The notes under the pieces are model-generated. The model did no database searches and had not been told where the DNA came from. It worked only from the letters and a program-made list of their open reading frames with translations. The translations under genes were made by a program, and so were the position numbers. From Pseudomonas fluorescens (lineage in GTDB: Bacteria; Pseudomonadota; Gammaproteobacteria; Pseudomonadales; Pseudomonadaceae), in NCBI RefSeq assembly GCF_902497745.1, contig NZ_CABVHJ010000006.1, forward strand, positions 186,001 to 250,000: a stretch of DNA of 64,000 bases. The letters run 5' to 3'. Within the stretch, counting starts at the first letter, position 1; the number at the start of each line of letters is the position of its first letter. Positions 36,942 through 45,791 of this stretch are shown one piece after another.

Positions 36942-38318
36942 ATGTCGGTCCCTCTGCGTACCGTTCAACTCAACGAAGCAAACGCATTCCTTAAGAAATA
37001 TCCTGAGGTTTTGTACGTCGACCTTCTGATTGCGGATATGAACGGTGTGGTGCGCGGCAAGCGCATCGAACGCACCAGTCTTCATAAGGTTTACGAGAAA
37101 GGCATCAACCTGCCGGCCTCGCTTTTCGCCCTCGACATCAACGGCTCCACGGTGGAAAGCACCGGCCTGGGTCTGGACATCGGCGACGCTGACCGCATCT
37201 GCTACCCGATCCCCGGCACCCTCAGCATCGAGCCGTGGCAGAAGCGTCCCACCGCACAACTTCTGATGACCATGCACGAGATCGAAGGCCAGCCGTTCTT
37301 CGCTGACCCGCGTGAAGTGCTGGCCAACGTCGTACGCAAATTCGACGACCTCGGCCTGACCATTTGCGCGGCGTTCGAACTCGAGTTCTACCTGATCGAC
37401 CAGGACAACGTGAACGGTCGTCCGCAATCGCCACGTTCGCCGGTGTCCGGCAAGCGTCCGGTGTCGACTCAGGTGTACCTGATCGACGATCTCGACGAAT
37501 ACGTCGATTGCCTGCAAGACATCCTCGAAGGCGCGAAAGAGCAGGGCATCCCGGCTGACGCGATCGTCAAGGAAAGCGCCCCGGCGCAGTTCGAAGTCAA
37601 CCTGCATCACGTCTCCGACCCGATCAAGGCGTGCGACTACGCCGTCCTGCTCAAGCGTCTGGTGAAGAACATCGCCTACGACCACGAGATGGACACCACC
37701 TTCATGGCCAAGCCGTATCCGGGACAGGCGGGCAACGGTCTGCACGTACACATTTCGATCCTGGACAAAGAAGGCAACAACATCTTCGCCAGCGAGGATC
37801 CCGAGCAGAACGCCGCACTGCGTCACGCGATCGGCGGTGTGCTGGAGACCCTGCCTGCGCAAATGGCGTTCCTCTGCCCGAACGTCAACTCGTACCGCCG
37901 CTTTGGCGCGCAGTTCTACGTACCGAACTCGCCGAGCTGGGGCATCGACAACCGCACCGTTGCGGTTCGTGTGCCAACCGGTTCGGCCGACGCTGTGCGT
38001 ATCGAGCATCGCGTTGCTGGCGCTGACGCCAACCCGTACCTGCTGATGGCTTCGGTGCTGGCCGGTATTCACCACGGTCTGACCAACCAGATAGAGCCGG
38101 GCGCCCCGGTGGAAGGCAACAGCTACGAGCAGAACGAACAGAGCCTGCCGAACAACCTGCGTGATGCACTGCGTGAGCTGGACGACAGCGAGGTCATGGC
38201 CCGCTACATCGACCCGATGTACATCGACGTGTTTGTCGCGTGTAAAGAGAGCGAGCTGGCCGAGTTTGAGAACTCGATTTCTGACCTTGAGTACAACTGG
38301 TATCTGCATACGGTGTGA
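36942..38318 (+). CDS. puuA: Glutamate-putrescine ligase (gamma-glutamylputrescine synthetase)
   Basis: A 458-residue glutamine-synthetase-like ligase that joins glutamate to putrescine with ATP. GS features: AFELEFYLIDQ (Glu metal ligands), PAQFEVNLHH, FMAKPYPGQAGNGLHVHISI, PNVNSYRRF and VRVPTGSADAVRIEHRVAGA. The N-terminal domain with LYVDLLIADMNGVVRGKRIE is the PuuA/GS-III-like form and lacks the adenylylation loop of GlnA. The context (hydrolase, dehydrogenase, oxidase, regulator) fixes the role. Also called SpuB or PauA in Pseudomonas. Confidence 0.95.
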   Translation: MSVPLRTVQLNEANAFLKKYPEVLYVDLLIADMNGVVRGKRIERTSLHKVYEKGINLPASLFALDINGSTVESTGLGLDIGDADRICYPIPGTLSIEPWQKRPTAQLLMTMHEIEGQPFFADPREVLANVVRKFDDLGLTICAAFELEFYLIDQDNVNGRPQSPRSPVSGKRPVSTQVYLIDDLDEYVDCLQDILEGAKEQGIPADAIVKESAPAQFEVNLHHVSDPIKACDYAVLLKRLVKNIAYDHEMDTTFMAKPYPGQAGNGLHVHISILDKEGNNIFASEDPEQNAALRHAIGGVLETLPAQMAFLCPNVNSYRRFGAQFYVPNSPSWGIDNRTVAVRVPTGSADAVRIEHRVAGADANPYLLMASVLAGIHHGLTNQIEPGAPVEGNSYEQNEQSLPNNLRDALRELDDSEVMARYIDPMYIDVFVACKESELAEFENSISDLEYNWYLHTV

Positions 38319-38346
38319 TTGGCTGAGGCCCTCAAAAGCTGAAGAG

Positions 38347-38538
38347 CCCCTCACCCTAACCCTCCCGAAACGTCGGACCGCCCGGAGGGAGAGGGGACTG
38401 ACCCGGGGATGCTTGGGAAATTCTGCGACCTGAACCTGCTTTACCGAATCCATAATCGACTCGGTCGTTCAGGTCGGTGTATCTCCCAAGACAACTCGGT
38501 CGGTCCCCTCTACCCCCGGGAGAGGGCTAGGGTGAGGG
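38347..38538. repeat. Long mosaic palindromic repeat, copy D
   Basis: CCCCTCACCCTAACCCTCCC on the left and GAGAGGGCTAGGGTGAGG on the right. The left hairpin carries an extra GAAACGTCGGACCGCC insert in its loop. Internal CGACCTGAAC, AATCCATAATCGAC and GTTCAGGTCGG are inverted relative to copy A. Confidence 0.85.
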
Positions 38539-38600
38539 CGGCCATCTCAAACCAGACACAACACCCCGACACCCCCATTCCCCCTTGTCGAGCCACAACA

Positions 38601-40091
38601 ATGACAACGACCCGCAACGACTGGGAACAACGCTTCCAGTCCCTGACCATCGAAGCCCGCGCGTTCATCAACGGTGAATACCGCCCGGCCATCAGTGGCG
38701 ACACCTTCGAATGCCTGAGCCCCGTCGATGGCCGTTTCCTCGCCTCCGTGGCCAGCACCGATGAAGCCGATGCCAACCTCGCCGTTGAAGTCGCGCGCCA
38801 GTCTTTCGAATCCGGCGTGTGGGCGAAAAAAGCCCCGGCCGAGCGCAAGCGCATCCTGATTCGCTTCGCCGATCTGATCCTGCAGAACCAGGAAGAACTG
38901 GCGCTGCTGGAAACCCTCGACATGGGTAAACCGATCAGCGATTCGATGAGCATCGACATCCCGGCGACCGCCAACGCGATCCGCTGGAGCGCCGAAGCCA
39001 TCGACAAGATCTACGACGAAGTCGCCGCCACACCGCACGACCAACTCGGCCTCGTCACCCGCGAGCCTTCCGGCGTGGTTGCGGCAATCGTGCCGTGGAA
39101 CTTCCCGCTGATCATGGCCAGCTGGAAATTCGCCCCGGCGCTGGCAGCGGGCAATTCGTTCATTCTCAAACCTTCGGAAAAATCGCCGCTGACCGCGATC
39201 CGCATCGCCCAGCTCGCACTGGATGCCGGCATTCCGAAAGGCGTGTTCAACGTTCTGCCAGGCTTCGGCCACGCCGTCGGCAAGGCGTTGGCGTTGCACA
39301 TGGACGTCGACGTGCTGGCCTTCACCGGCTCCACGGCGATTGCCAAACAGCTGATGATTTATGCCGGCCAAAGCAACATGAAACGCGTCTGGCTCGAAGC
39401 AGGGGGCAAGAGCCCGAACGTGGTGTTTGCCGACGCACCGGACTTGCGCGCGGCAGCACAAGCAGCGGCCGGCGCCATTGCGTTCAACCAGGGCGAAGTC
39501 TGCACGGCGGGTTCGCGCTTGCTGGTCGAGCGTTCGATCCGCGAGCAGTTCATTCCGCTGTTGGTGGAAGCGCTGCAAGCTTGGAAACCGGGTCATTCAC
39601 TCGATCCAGCCACCACCGTCGGTGCCGTGGTCGATCAGCGTCAACTCGACAACGTGTTGCGCTACATCAGCATCGGTCGTGAGCAGGGCGCCGAGCTGAT
39701 TGCCGGCGGCCAACGCACCCTCGAAGAAACCGGTGGCCTCTATGTGCAACCGGCGCTGTTCGACGGCGTGACCAACGCAATGACCATCGCCCAGGAAGAA
39801 ATCTTCGGCCCGGTGCTGTCGCTGATCACCTTCGACACTGCGGAAGAAGCGCTGCAGATCGCCAACGACAGCATCTTCGGCCTCGCCGCCGGCGTGTGGA
39901 CCAGCAACCTCAGCAAGGCACACACCTTCGCCCGTGGCCTGCGTGCCGGCAGCGTCTGGGTCAACCAGTACGACGGCGGCGACATGACCGCGCCGTTCGG
40001 TGGCTTCAAACAGTCGGGTAACGGCCGCGATAAATCGCTGCACGCGTTCGACAAGTACACCGAGCTGAAAGCGACCTGGATCAAGCTCTGA
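38601..40091 (+). CDS. puuC: Gamma-glutamyl-gamma-aminobutyraldehyde dehydrogenase
   Basis: A 496-residue NAD(P)-dependent aldehyde dehydrogenase. Catalytic Glu in VWLEAGGKSPNVVF and Cys in NQGEVCTAGSRLLVE. The NAD loop is DVDVLAFTGSTAIAKQL and the oxyanion Asn lies in VVAAIVPWNFPLIMASWKFA. The start at 38601 avoids the upstream palindromic repeat through which the frame stays open. It oxidises gamma-glutamyl-aminobutyraldehyde to gamma-glutamyl-GABA. Also resembles KauB/PauC of Pseudomonas, which acts on several omega-aldehydes. Confidence 0.94.
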   Translation: MTTTRNDWEQRFQSLTIEARAFINGEYRPAISGDTFECLSPVDGRFLASVASTDEADANLAVEVARQSFESGVWAKKAPAERKRILIRFADLILQNQEELALLETLDMGKPISDSMSIDIPATANAIRWSAEAIDKIYDEVAATPHDQLGLVTREPSGVVAAIVPWNFPLIMASWKFAPALAAGNSFILKPSEKSPLTAIRIAQLALDAGIPKGVFNVLPGFGHAVGKALALHMDVDVLAFTGSTAIAKQLMIYAGQSNMKRVWLEAGGKSPNVVFADAPDLRAAAQAAAGAIAFNQGEVCTAGSRLLVERSIREQFIPLLVEALQAWKPGHSLDPATTVGAVVDQRQLDNVLRYISIGREQGAELIAGGQRTLEETGGLYVQPALFDGVTNAMTIAQEEIFGPVLSLITFDTAEEALQIANDSIFGLAAGVWTSNLSKAHTFARGLRAGSVWVNQYDGGDMTAPFGGFKQSGNGRDKSLHAFDKYTELKATWIKL

Positions 40092-40140
40092 CTCTATTAC
40101 AGCGGTGGTCGCCAGCGTCTGGCGGCCCTCGGAGAAACGT

Positions 40141-41424
40141 ATGAAACAGCAACACGTAAACAGCTACTACGCCGCCACCCGCAACGAAGTCATCGACTTT
40201 CCGGTTCTGGAAGAGTCGGTCGAGTGCGACGTCTGCATCATCGGCGCGGGCTACACCGGCCTGTCCTCGGCACTGTTCCTCACCGAAGCCGGCTACAAAG
40301 TGACGGTGCTGGAAGCGGCCAAAGTCGGCTACGGCGCCAGCGGCCGCAATGGTGGTCAACTGGTCAACTCCTACAGCCGCGACGTCGACGTGATCGAAGA
40401 GCGCTACGGCGACAAGACTGCGGAAATCCTCGGCAGCATGATCTTCGAAGGCGCCGACATCATCCGTTCGCGCATCAAGGAATACGACATCCAATGCGAC
40501 TACCGCCCGGGCGGCATCTTCGCAGCGATGAACAAAAAACAACTCAATGGTCTGGCTGAGCAAAAGCGCGGTTGGGAACGTTACGGCAACAACAACCTGA
40601 AGATGCTCGACGCGGCTGAGATTCGTCGTGAAGTCGGCTCCGATGCTTACGTTGGCGGCCTGCTCGACATGCAGGGCGGCCACGTGCATCCACTGAACCT
40701 GGCGCTCGGTGAGGCGGCTGCGATCACACGTTTGGGTGGCAAGATCTACGAGCAATCGGCGGCCGTGGAAATCAAATACGGCGAGCCCAACGTCGTGCGC
40801 ACCGCCAAAGGTCAGGTCCGCGCCAAGTACCTGCTGATCGCCGGCAACGCCTACTTGCCGCAAGGCCTCGACAACCGCGTCACCGCGAAAAGCATGCCGT
40901 GCGGCTCGCAGATCGTCGTCACCGAACCGTTGACCGAGAAACAGGCGCGCAGCCTGATCACCAACAACTACTGCGTCGAAGACTGCAACTATCTGTTGGA
41001 TTACTACCGCCTGACCGCCGACAACCGTCTGCTGTACGGCGGCGGCGTGGTCTACGGCGCGCGTGAACCGGACGACATCGAACAACTGATCCGCCCGAAG
41101 ATCCTCAAGACCTTCCCGCAGCTCAAAGACGTCAAGATCGACTACCGCTGGACCGGCAACTTCCTGCTGACCATGTCCCGCATGCCGCAATTCGGCCGTA
41201 TCGAAAAAAACGCCTACTACATGCAAGGCTACAGCGGCCACGGCGTCACCTGCTCGCACCTGGCCGGCAAACTGATCTCGGAAATGATCCGCGGCGACGC
41301 CGAACGCTTCGACGCCTTTGCCTCCTTGCCACACATGCCAATGCTCGGCGGCCGCACCTTCTCCGCACCACTCACCGCCCTCGGCGCCGTCTACTACTCA
41401 CTGCGCGACCGCTTCGGCATCTAA
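40141..41424 (+). CDS. puuB: Gamma-glutamylputrescine oxidoreductase
   Basis: A 427-residue FAD-dependent amine oxidase of the DAO family. FAD loop DVCIIGAGYTGLSSALFLTE at residues ~30-49, then LEAAKVGYGASGRNGGQLVN, a typical PuuB signature. The C-terminal MQGYSGHGVTCSHLAGKLIS closes the FAD site. It converts gamma-glutamylputrescine to the aldehyde, with ammonia and H2O2. The start at 40141 follows GGAG about 8 bases upstream. A paralogue lies at 52643-53926. Confidence 0.94.
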   Translation: MKQQHVNSYYAATRNEVIDFPVLEESVECDVCIIGAGYTGLSSALFLTEAGYKVTVLEAAKVGYGASGRNGGQLVNSYSRDVDVIEERYGDKTAEILGSMIFEGADIIRSRIKEYDIQCDYRPGGIFAAMNKKQLNGLAEQKRGWERYGNNNLKMLDAAEIRREVGSDAYVGGLLDMQGGHVHPLNLALGEAAAITRLGGKIYEQSAAVEIKYGEPNVVRTAKGQVRAKYLLIAGNAYLPQGLDNRVTAKSMPCGSQIVVTEPLTEKQARSLITNNYCVEDCNYLLDYYRLTADNRLLYGGGVVYGAREPDDIEQLIRPKILKTFPQLKDVKIDYRWTGNFLLTMSRMPQFGRIEKNAYYMQGYSGHGVTCSHLAGKLISEMIRGDAERFDAFASLPHMPMLGGRTFSAPLTALGAVYYSLRDRFGI

Positions 41425-41433
41425 GTTACCTCC

Positions 41434-41465
41434 CCGGCGGCGGCCCAAGACCCCGCCGGTTTTTT
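41434..41465 (+). terminator. Rho-independent terminator after puuB
   Basis: CCGGCGG and CCGCCGG form a 7-base GC stem with a 12-base loop, followed by TTTTTT. Confidence 0.9.
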
Positions 41466-41511
41466 AATGCTGCAGCAACACCACCGATGTCACTGACACC
41501 CAGATATCCAA

Positions 41512-41745
41512 CTGTGGGAGCGAGCCTGCTCGCGAAGAGGCCAGCGAAGGCAACATCAATCCGACTGAAACACCAAAGATCACATTGTAGGAGTGAGCCT
41601 GCTCGCGATGAGGCCAACCCAGCCACCATCCCTCCCACAGAAACACCACAAACCCTGTGGGAGCGAGCTTGCTCGCGAAGGCGGTCATCCAGTCAAAAAT
41701 AATGGTGAATGTGCCACCCAATCGCGAGCAGGCTCGCTCCCACAG
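41512..41745. repeat. Cluster of four REP sequences
   Basis: Three forward copies (41512, about 41586, about 41657; the middle one diverged to TTGTAGGAGTGAGCCTGCTC) and one inverted copy ending at 41745. It is the densest REP group in the window, between puuB and puuR. Confidence 0.9.
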
Positions 41746-41936
41746 TAACTGCATTACCAAGGCAAGAAGGACTTTTACCCCACCGTCCATCGAACCTGCT
41801 GAGCAACACCGGCAAACGTGATTTAATAGCCGCCTTTCACGGTTCCGGGACACGGGAGCAACGTGATCCGCGCCCCTCGCGCGGCACCCGCCACCCACCC
41901 CCATTACCCGTGGGTCTGCGCGAGAACCGCCGAGCG

Positions 41937-42021
41937 GCGATCAGGCAAGGCAAAAACAGGCGAGGAAGCGGAGTGTAGGGCCCTACATGAGCATTCCGAG
42001 CCTGTTTTTAACGCAGCATGA
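41937..42021. repeat. 85-base imperfect palindrome upstream of puuR
   Basis: Outer arms CGATCA/TGATCG, then exact arms AAAAACAGGC (41952-41961) and GCCTGTTTTT (42000-42009), centred on the perfect palindrome GTAGGGCCCTAC (41975-41986). It does not belong to either REP family. It lies 56 bases before the puuR start, so it may be in the puuR leader. Confidence 0.7.
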
Positions 42022-42076
42022 TCGTCGCGCAGGCAGTTTTCGCGCAGAGCCTAAGTACTTCTCACATAAGGCAGTC

Positions 42077-42625
42077 ATGGATACGGGTTCTCGACTCAAA
42101 CTAGTACGCGAAAGCTACAAACTCTCCCAGCGCGAGCTGGCCCGGCGTAGCGGCGTGACCAATGCCACCATCTCCCTGATCGAACAGAATCGCGTCAGCC
42201 CCTCCGTCAGCTCACTTAAAAAGCTGCTCGAAGGCATACCGATGTCCCTGGCCGACTTCTTCACCTTCGACCAACCCCCGCGCGAACACCAATACGTCTT
42301 CCGCGCCAACGAACAACCCGACCTCGGCCGCCACGGCCTGCGCCTGCTGCTGATCGGCGCCTCCGTGCCCAGCCGCCAGATGCGCTTGCTGCGCGAACAA
42401 TACGCACCAGGTGCGAGTTCGGGGGAAGAGCCGATTGTGCATGCTGAGGGCGAGGAGTGTGGGCTGGTGACGCGGGGCACGGTGGAGTTGACTGTGGATG
42501 GGTCGGTGAGTGTGTTGAATGCGGGGGATGGGTATTACTTTCCGACCACGCTGCCGCATAAGTTTCGGAATATCGGGGCGGATGAGGCTGAGATTATTAG
42601 TGCTAATACGCCGGCGAATTTTTAA
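42077..42625 (+). CDS. puuR: PuuR/PauR-type regulator (XRE HTH plus cupin)
   Basis: A 182-residue regulator. The XRE helix-turn-helix fills residues ~4-60 (LVRESYKLSQRELARRSGVT, then NATISLIEQNRVSPSVSSLK). The C-terminal cupin (residues ~105-180) has GEECGLVTRGTVELTVDGSV and GDGYYFPTTLPHKFRNIG. This is the PuuR/PauR architecture, repressing polyamine catabolism until polyamines bind. The start at 42077 is chosen to place the HTH at the N terminus; the upstream frame crosses a palindrome. The TAATTAACA sites at 36722 and 36917 are plausible targets. Confidence 0.93.
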   Translation: MDTGSRLKLVRESYKLSQRELARRSGVTNATISLIEQNRVSPSVSSLKKLLEGIPMSLADFFTFDQPPREHQYVFRANEQPDLGRHGLRLLLIGASVPSRQMRLLREQYAPGASSGEEPIVHAEGEECGLVTRGTVELTVDGSVSVLNAGDGYYFPTTLPHKFRNIGADEAEIISANTPANF

Positions 42626-43033
42626 TACTAGATATTTGAGTTACTTGCTCAATTGAGCTCTCGTTGTACATTTGAAAAATCCGATGCCATTTTGGTGTCG
42701 GATTTTTTTTACGATTTATTGAAGTGCATTCTGTTCGAAGATGGCTGCGAAGAGGGCGCGTAAATATTTTTTTGAGCTTTTAATGGCAGCAGAAAATCTA
42801 GTTCTGGTTGGTATAAAAAAATAGTTATTAATTGCGAAATGTTATTGCGACCTGTCAGTTGTGACAGGTGTGCATGGTCGTAAATTTAAATAGCATTAGT
42901 CAACTCCTTGCTATTGATGCCGGGGCCGGTGTTTTGAAGTGGATGGAGTTAATTTGTTGGCTGTTGAGTTTTACGGTCAAGAATTTTTCTCGGGAAGAAT
43001 TGTTTATCGGTGACTGCTGAGCAGGAGCGATAT
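42626..43033. other. AT-rich gap before the glycosyltransferase gene
   Basis: Apart from the terminator at 42675-42710, no gene is seen in these 408 bases. Base composition shifts clearly to AT-rich from about 42700, continuing through the next gene. This suggests the boundary of an acquired segment. Confidence 0.6.
42675..42710 (+). terminator. Rho-independent terminator after puuR
   Basis: AAAATCCGA and TCGGATTTT arms with an extended inner stem, followed by eight T residues. Confidence 0.9.
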
Positions 43034-44827
43034 ATGAATAGTATTGAATTTGTCCAGAGAGCGGTTGACCTGCAAGGGTTGATGGCATTAACTAAAAAAA
43101 ACTATCGTTTTTATGAAAAAGAAACGCCGCTGGAAAATTTATCTGATTTTGAGGTTCTTGCCATAAGATGCTCTTTAAATGCCGTGGAAGTTGATGATGT
43201 GATTGCCTATCTTGAAAAAAAGTATGGGTGTGCGAATAGTGGATCCATCAAGTCCTTGTTGTCGCTCTCAGTCTTGTACGGGGCGGATCAGTTTTTGGTG
43301 AAACTGATTTACCATCCGTTATTTGAAATTGCCCCTGAGTACGTAGATTTGCTTGTCGATTTGGTTTTTGGTTTGATGGAACGGGGGGAAACTGATTGCC
43401 CTAGGTCGTTAATTAAGTATCTAGTAGCGGTTTGCCCATTTAATCTGAAATTAAAAGCGTTGGAAGTCAGGCTGGCTTTAGAGGTTGAAAGCGAGGAAGC
43501 GGTGGAAGAATTATTCTCGCAGTTAACTCTTCAGGATTTTATGATGGAACCTAGCCTTGCTAGTGTCAGGATTGATTTTCTCTGTGAGAAAAATAGACTT
43601 GGTTGTGCAGGTGAGTTGATTGCTTTTTATACCGGGTTTTGTTTTTTGCCATGTTGTCTATTAAGTTCAATTATTTATTATTATATTGAGATAGGAGATC
43701 TCGTAACTGGAAGAAAGTTATTGAGATATCTAATCCGCTCTGAGTTTTGCTATCACAGGCAAATGCAGGCCGTATTGCGGATGATCGACAGCGAAAAAAG
43801 TGCGCAAGAAGTCGTTGAATATATCGAGGATGTTGAGGGGTGGTACCGTCTTCCTGATTTGATGGCTTGCAGAGCAGCGGTATCTTCTCTCTACCACAAG
43901 GGAGATGATGTTAGAGGGTTATCGCCTGTCTCGTGTATCGACTTAAGTGGAGTTGATCTGTTATCGAAAATTCCAGTTGCAAAAAACGTCATTCTGCTAT
44001 GCGTGGATAAGTTATACCGAGTTCCGGCTTTAGTTGCTATTTTTGATGTGGTCAGAGAAATGAATCAATGTGCGATCAAGCCGGTTTTTGCTTTGTTTCT
44101 ACCCGAATCGGAAATATCTTTTTGGGAAATGATATCTGGAAAAGTTTCCCAGTTTGCGGGGCTGCCAGAGTTTCTTTTAATTCACGATAATATGCCGGAG
44201 ATCAGTAAGTGTCGTGAGCGTTACGGGTATCATACTGTCAGAACACTTTCGTCTATGGCGTATGGTAGATTGTTTGCGATAAAGATGCTGTGTGGTATGG
44301 GGTTTGGTAAGTTGATCTATTTGGATGCGGATATAGTTGTGGTCAACGATCTGATGCCAATGTTTGCTGTCGATCAGATGGGGTTTCCGGTGTCCGGTGT
44401 AGTCGATCGGAAAATAGATAAAGTTGTGCGAGCAATGAAGCTTCACGGTATATCAAATCAGAAATACCTGAACTCAGGTGTGATGCTATTTGATTTGAAG
44501 CACCCTGCTACCGAAGTTATTCTTCAGAAAGCTATAGGTTATGTGTTGGATCCAGAAGTGGAGTTGATATATCACGATCAGTGTGCAATTAATAAGGCGT
44601 TGAAAGGGCATTTTCATCCTCTATCTGCGAAGTACAATTCTTTTCTGTTTCCAGGAGATATAAATCATCTCGAGCGTGACAGTGTGGTATGGCATTTTCT
44701 TGATTCCCCAAAGCCTTGGCAGGCCTCTCATCGTGGTGGAAGTGGTCCCAATCTATGGCACAAACACTTCTTGCTTGCTCAGGCGGATTTGAGAAAGCTC
44801 GGTATTCACGACTTGGAGGCGCTCTGA
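43034..44827 (+). CDS. Two-part GT8-family glycosyltransferase, AT-rich
   Basis: A 597-residue protein. The C-terminal half (residues ~310-590) is a GT8-type retaining glycosyltransferase: LIYLDADIVVVNDLMPMF has the DxD metal motif, then KYLNSGVMLFDLKHP, IYHDQCAINKALKGHFHPL, and VVWHFLDSPKPWQ with the conserved HF. The N-terminal ~300 residues are helical, without a known motif, perhaps an alpha-solenoid. Codon use and base composition are much more AT-rich than all neighbours, and no other polysaccharide gene is adjacent, both signs of transfer. AGGAG lies 6 bases before the ATG at 43034; a GTG at 43010 is less likely. The acceptor is unknown. Confidence 0.82.
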   Translation: MNSIEFVQRAVDLQGLMALTKKNYRFYEKETPLENLSDFEVLAIRCSLNAVEVDDVIAYLEKKYGCANSGSIKSLLSLSVLYGADQFLVKLIYHPLFEIAPEYVDLLVDLVFGLMERGETDCPRSLIKYLVAVCPFNLKLKALEVRLALEVESEEAVEELFSQLTLQDFMMEPSLASVRIDFLCEKNRLGCAGELIAFYTGFCFLPCCLLSSIIYYYIEIGDLVTGRKLLRYLIRSEFCYHRQMQAVLRMIDSEKSAQEVVEYIEDVEGWYRLPDLMACRAAVSSLYHKGDDVRGLSPVSCIDLSGVDLLSKIPVAKNVILLCVDKLYRVPALVAIFDVVREMNQCAIKPVFALFLPESEISFWEMISGKVSQFAGLPEFLLIHDNMPEISKCRERYGYHTVRTLSSMAYGRLFAIKMLCGMGFGKLIYLDADIVVVNDLMPMFAVDQMGFPVSGVVDRKIDKVVRAMKLHGISNQKYLNSGVMLFDLKHPATEVILQKAIGYVLDPEVELIYHDQCAINKALKGHFHPLSAKYNSFLFPGDINHLERDSVVWHFLDSPKPWQASHRGGSGPNLWHKHFLLAQADLRKLGIHDLEAL

Positions 44828-44900
44828 GAGGGAGTGGAGTTGGTTTAGTAGTTGGCTAATGGTTTTCGGGACGCTCTGGCACTCGCCACCGCTTGAGAAT

Positions 44901-44924
44901 AAAAACCGCACTTATGCGGTTTTT
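44901..44924 (+). terminator. Rho-independent terminator after the glycosyltransferase gene
   Basis: AAAAACCGCA and TGCGGTTTTT form a perfect 10-base stem with loop CTTA. It is symmetric, so it can also end the convergent gene at 44936. Confidence 0.9.
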
Positions 44925-44935
44925 ATAAGAGGATA

Positions 44936-45226
44936 TTATATTTTTAAAGTATCAAACCCCCGCTGCTCAATCACTCGAAACACATCACTCACATCCTGCA
45001 CCATGATCCGGGCGATGTTGGTCACGGTGTTGATGTCATGTTCGGCGTGGTCTGGGAGGCGGATGCAGGCAATGAGATCGAGGTATTTGAGGACGGCATC
45101 GAGGCGTTCGGCAGCGCAGGCGTGGAGATCGCGTAGTGGGGCGTTGGTGTCGATGATGAGGACGGGGTGCTCGGTGGCGGGGTGGGACATGTGGGCGTAG
45201 TGGTGGAGCGGTGTTTTGATCGTCAT
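44936..45226 (-). CDS. Small Pseudomonas-type DUF protein (DUF3077/DUF6124-like)
   Basis: A 96-residue protein with a central helical pair (NAPLRDLHACAAERLDAVLK and NTVTNIARIMVQDVSDVFRV). This resembles the small DUF3077/DUF6124-like proteins common in Pseudomonas, but the exact family is from memory. The ATG at 45226 is chosen because GAAGAG precedes it; a GTG three codons earlier overlaps that site. It is preceded by a strongly structured leader. The function is unknown. Confidence 0.75.
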   Translation of the reverse strand: MTIKTPLHHYAHMSHPATEHPVLIIDTNAPLRDLHACAAERLDAVLKYLDLIACIRLPDHAEHDINTVTNIARIMVQDVSDVFRVIEQRGFDTLKI

Positions 45227-45395
45227 AGGTTGCACTCTTCAATGTATTAGGAAGTGCCACCTTTCTGCTGCGAAACAAATGGGTGGCAGCTGTATGCGGG
45301 TTCGCAGACCGGAGAAGAGTCAAACCGGCAGACCCGAAGGTCTCCCACACACAGCCGCCATAAAATGAAGCGGTGGCGGATTTTGCCACAGTTGT
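45227..45395 (-). promoter_or_regulatory. Structured leader RNA before the small DUF protein
   Basis: On the minus strand an outer 9-pair stem (45351-45359 with 45285-45293, one G-U pair) encloses a UUCG-capped hairpin AGACC-TTCG-GGTCT (45330-45343). A second hairpin GCCACC/GGTGGC (45256-45287) lies just before the ribosome site. CGGGT in the first hairpin can pair instead with ACCCG near 45300, so two folds compete. This fits a cis-regulatory RNA. I recall similar leaders before small DUF genes elsewhere in Pseudomonas, but cannot check. Confidence 0.55.
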
Positions 45396-45791
45396 CATTT
45401 AGCGGTACGTGTCACTTCTGAGGGCTGCGAAACCCATCGCTGACTGCGGTCGGCGACAACCTCACTCTAGGCAGCAATTTCAGCCGCCACAACCGACCTG
45501 TAGGACGTGATACGCACACCTGTGAAAAGGTAGCTTGCTCCCGCTCGGCGACACATCCGTCGTAATTCGGGGCGTGCGCTATGTCTGGGAGAAACGGACT
45601 ATCCGGTTTTGGCGCAGCTTCGCAAGCCAGCGGGAGCAAGTTCTCTCGCCACATGGGGTGTTTTCCTACGAAGTTTTCAGACATCGAAATGGTCCGAGAC
45701 TTTCGAGTGATGACCACTCGTCCGACACACCGCACCTTCGCCGCACACCTTCTTCCAATGCTGTAACTCACCACGCAAAGGAAGAGCCACC
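45396..45791. other. Gap with degenerate REP-like repeat
   Basis: No supported gene. A degenerate inverted pair at about 45521-45656 (GTAGCTTGCTCCCGCTCGGC and CCAGCGGGAGCAAGTTCTC) resembles REPs of another subgroup. The remainder shows nothing recognisable. Confidence 0.6.
45521..45656. repeat. Degenerate REP-like inverted pair
   Basis: The arms GTAGCTTGCTCCCGCTCGGCG and GCCAGCGGGAGCAAG read toward each other. The sequence differs from the main REP family (GGGAGCAAGC core rather than GGGAGCGAGC). Confidence 0.6.
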
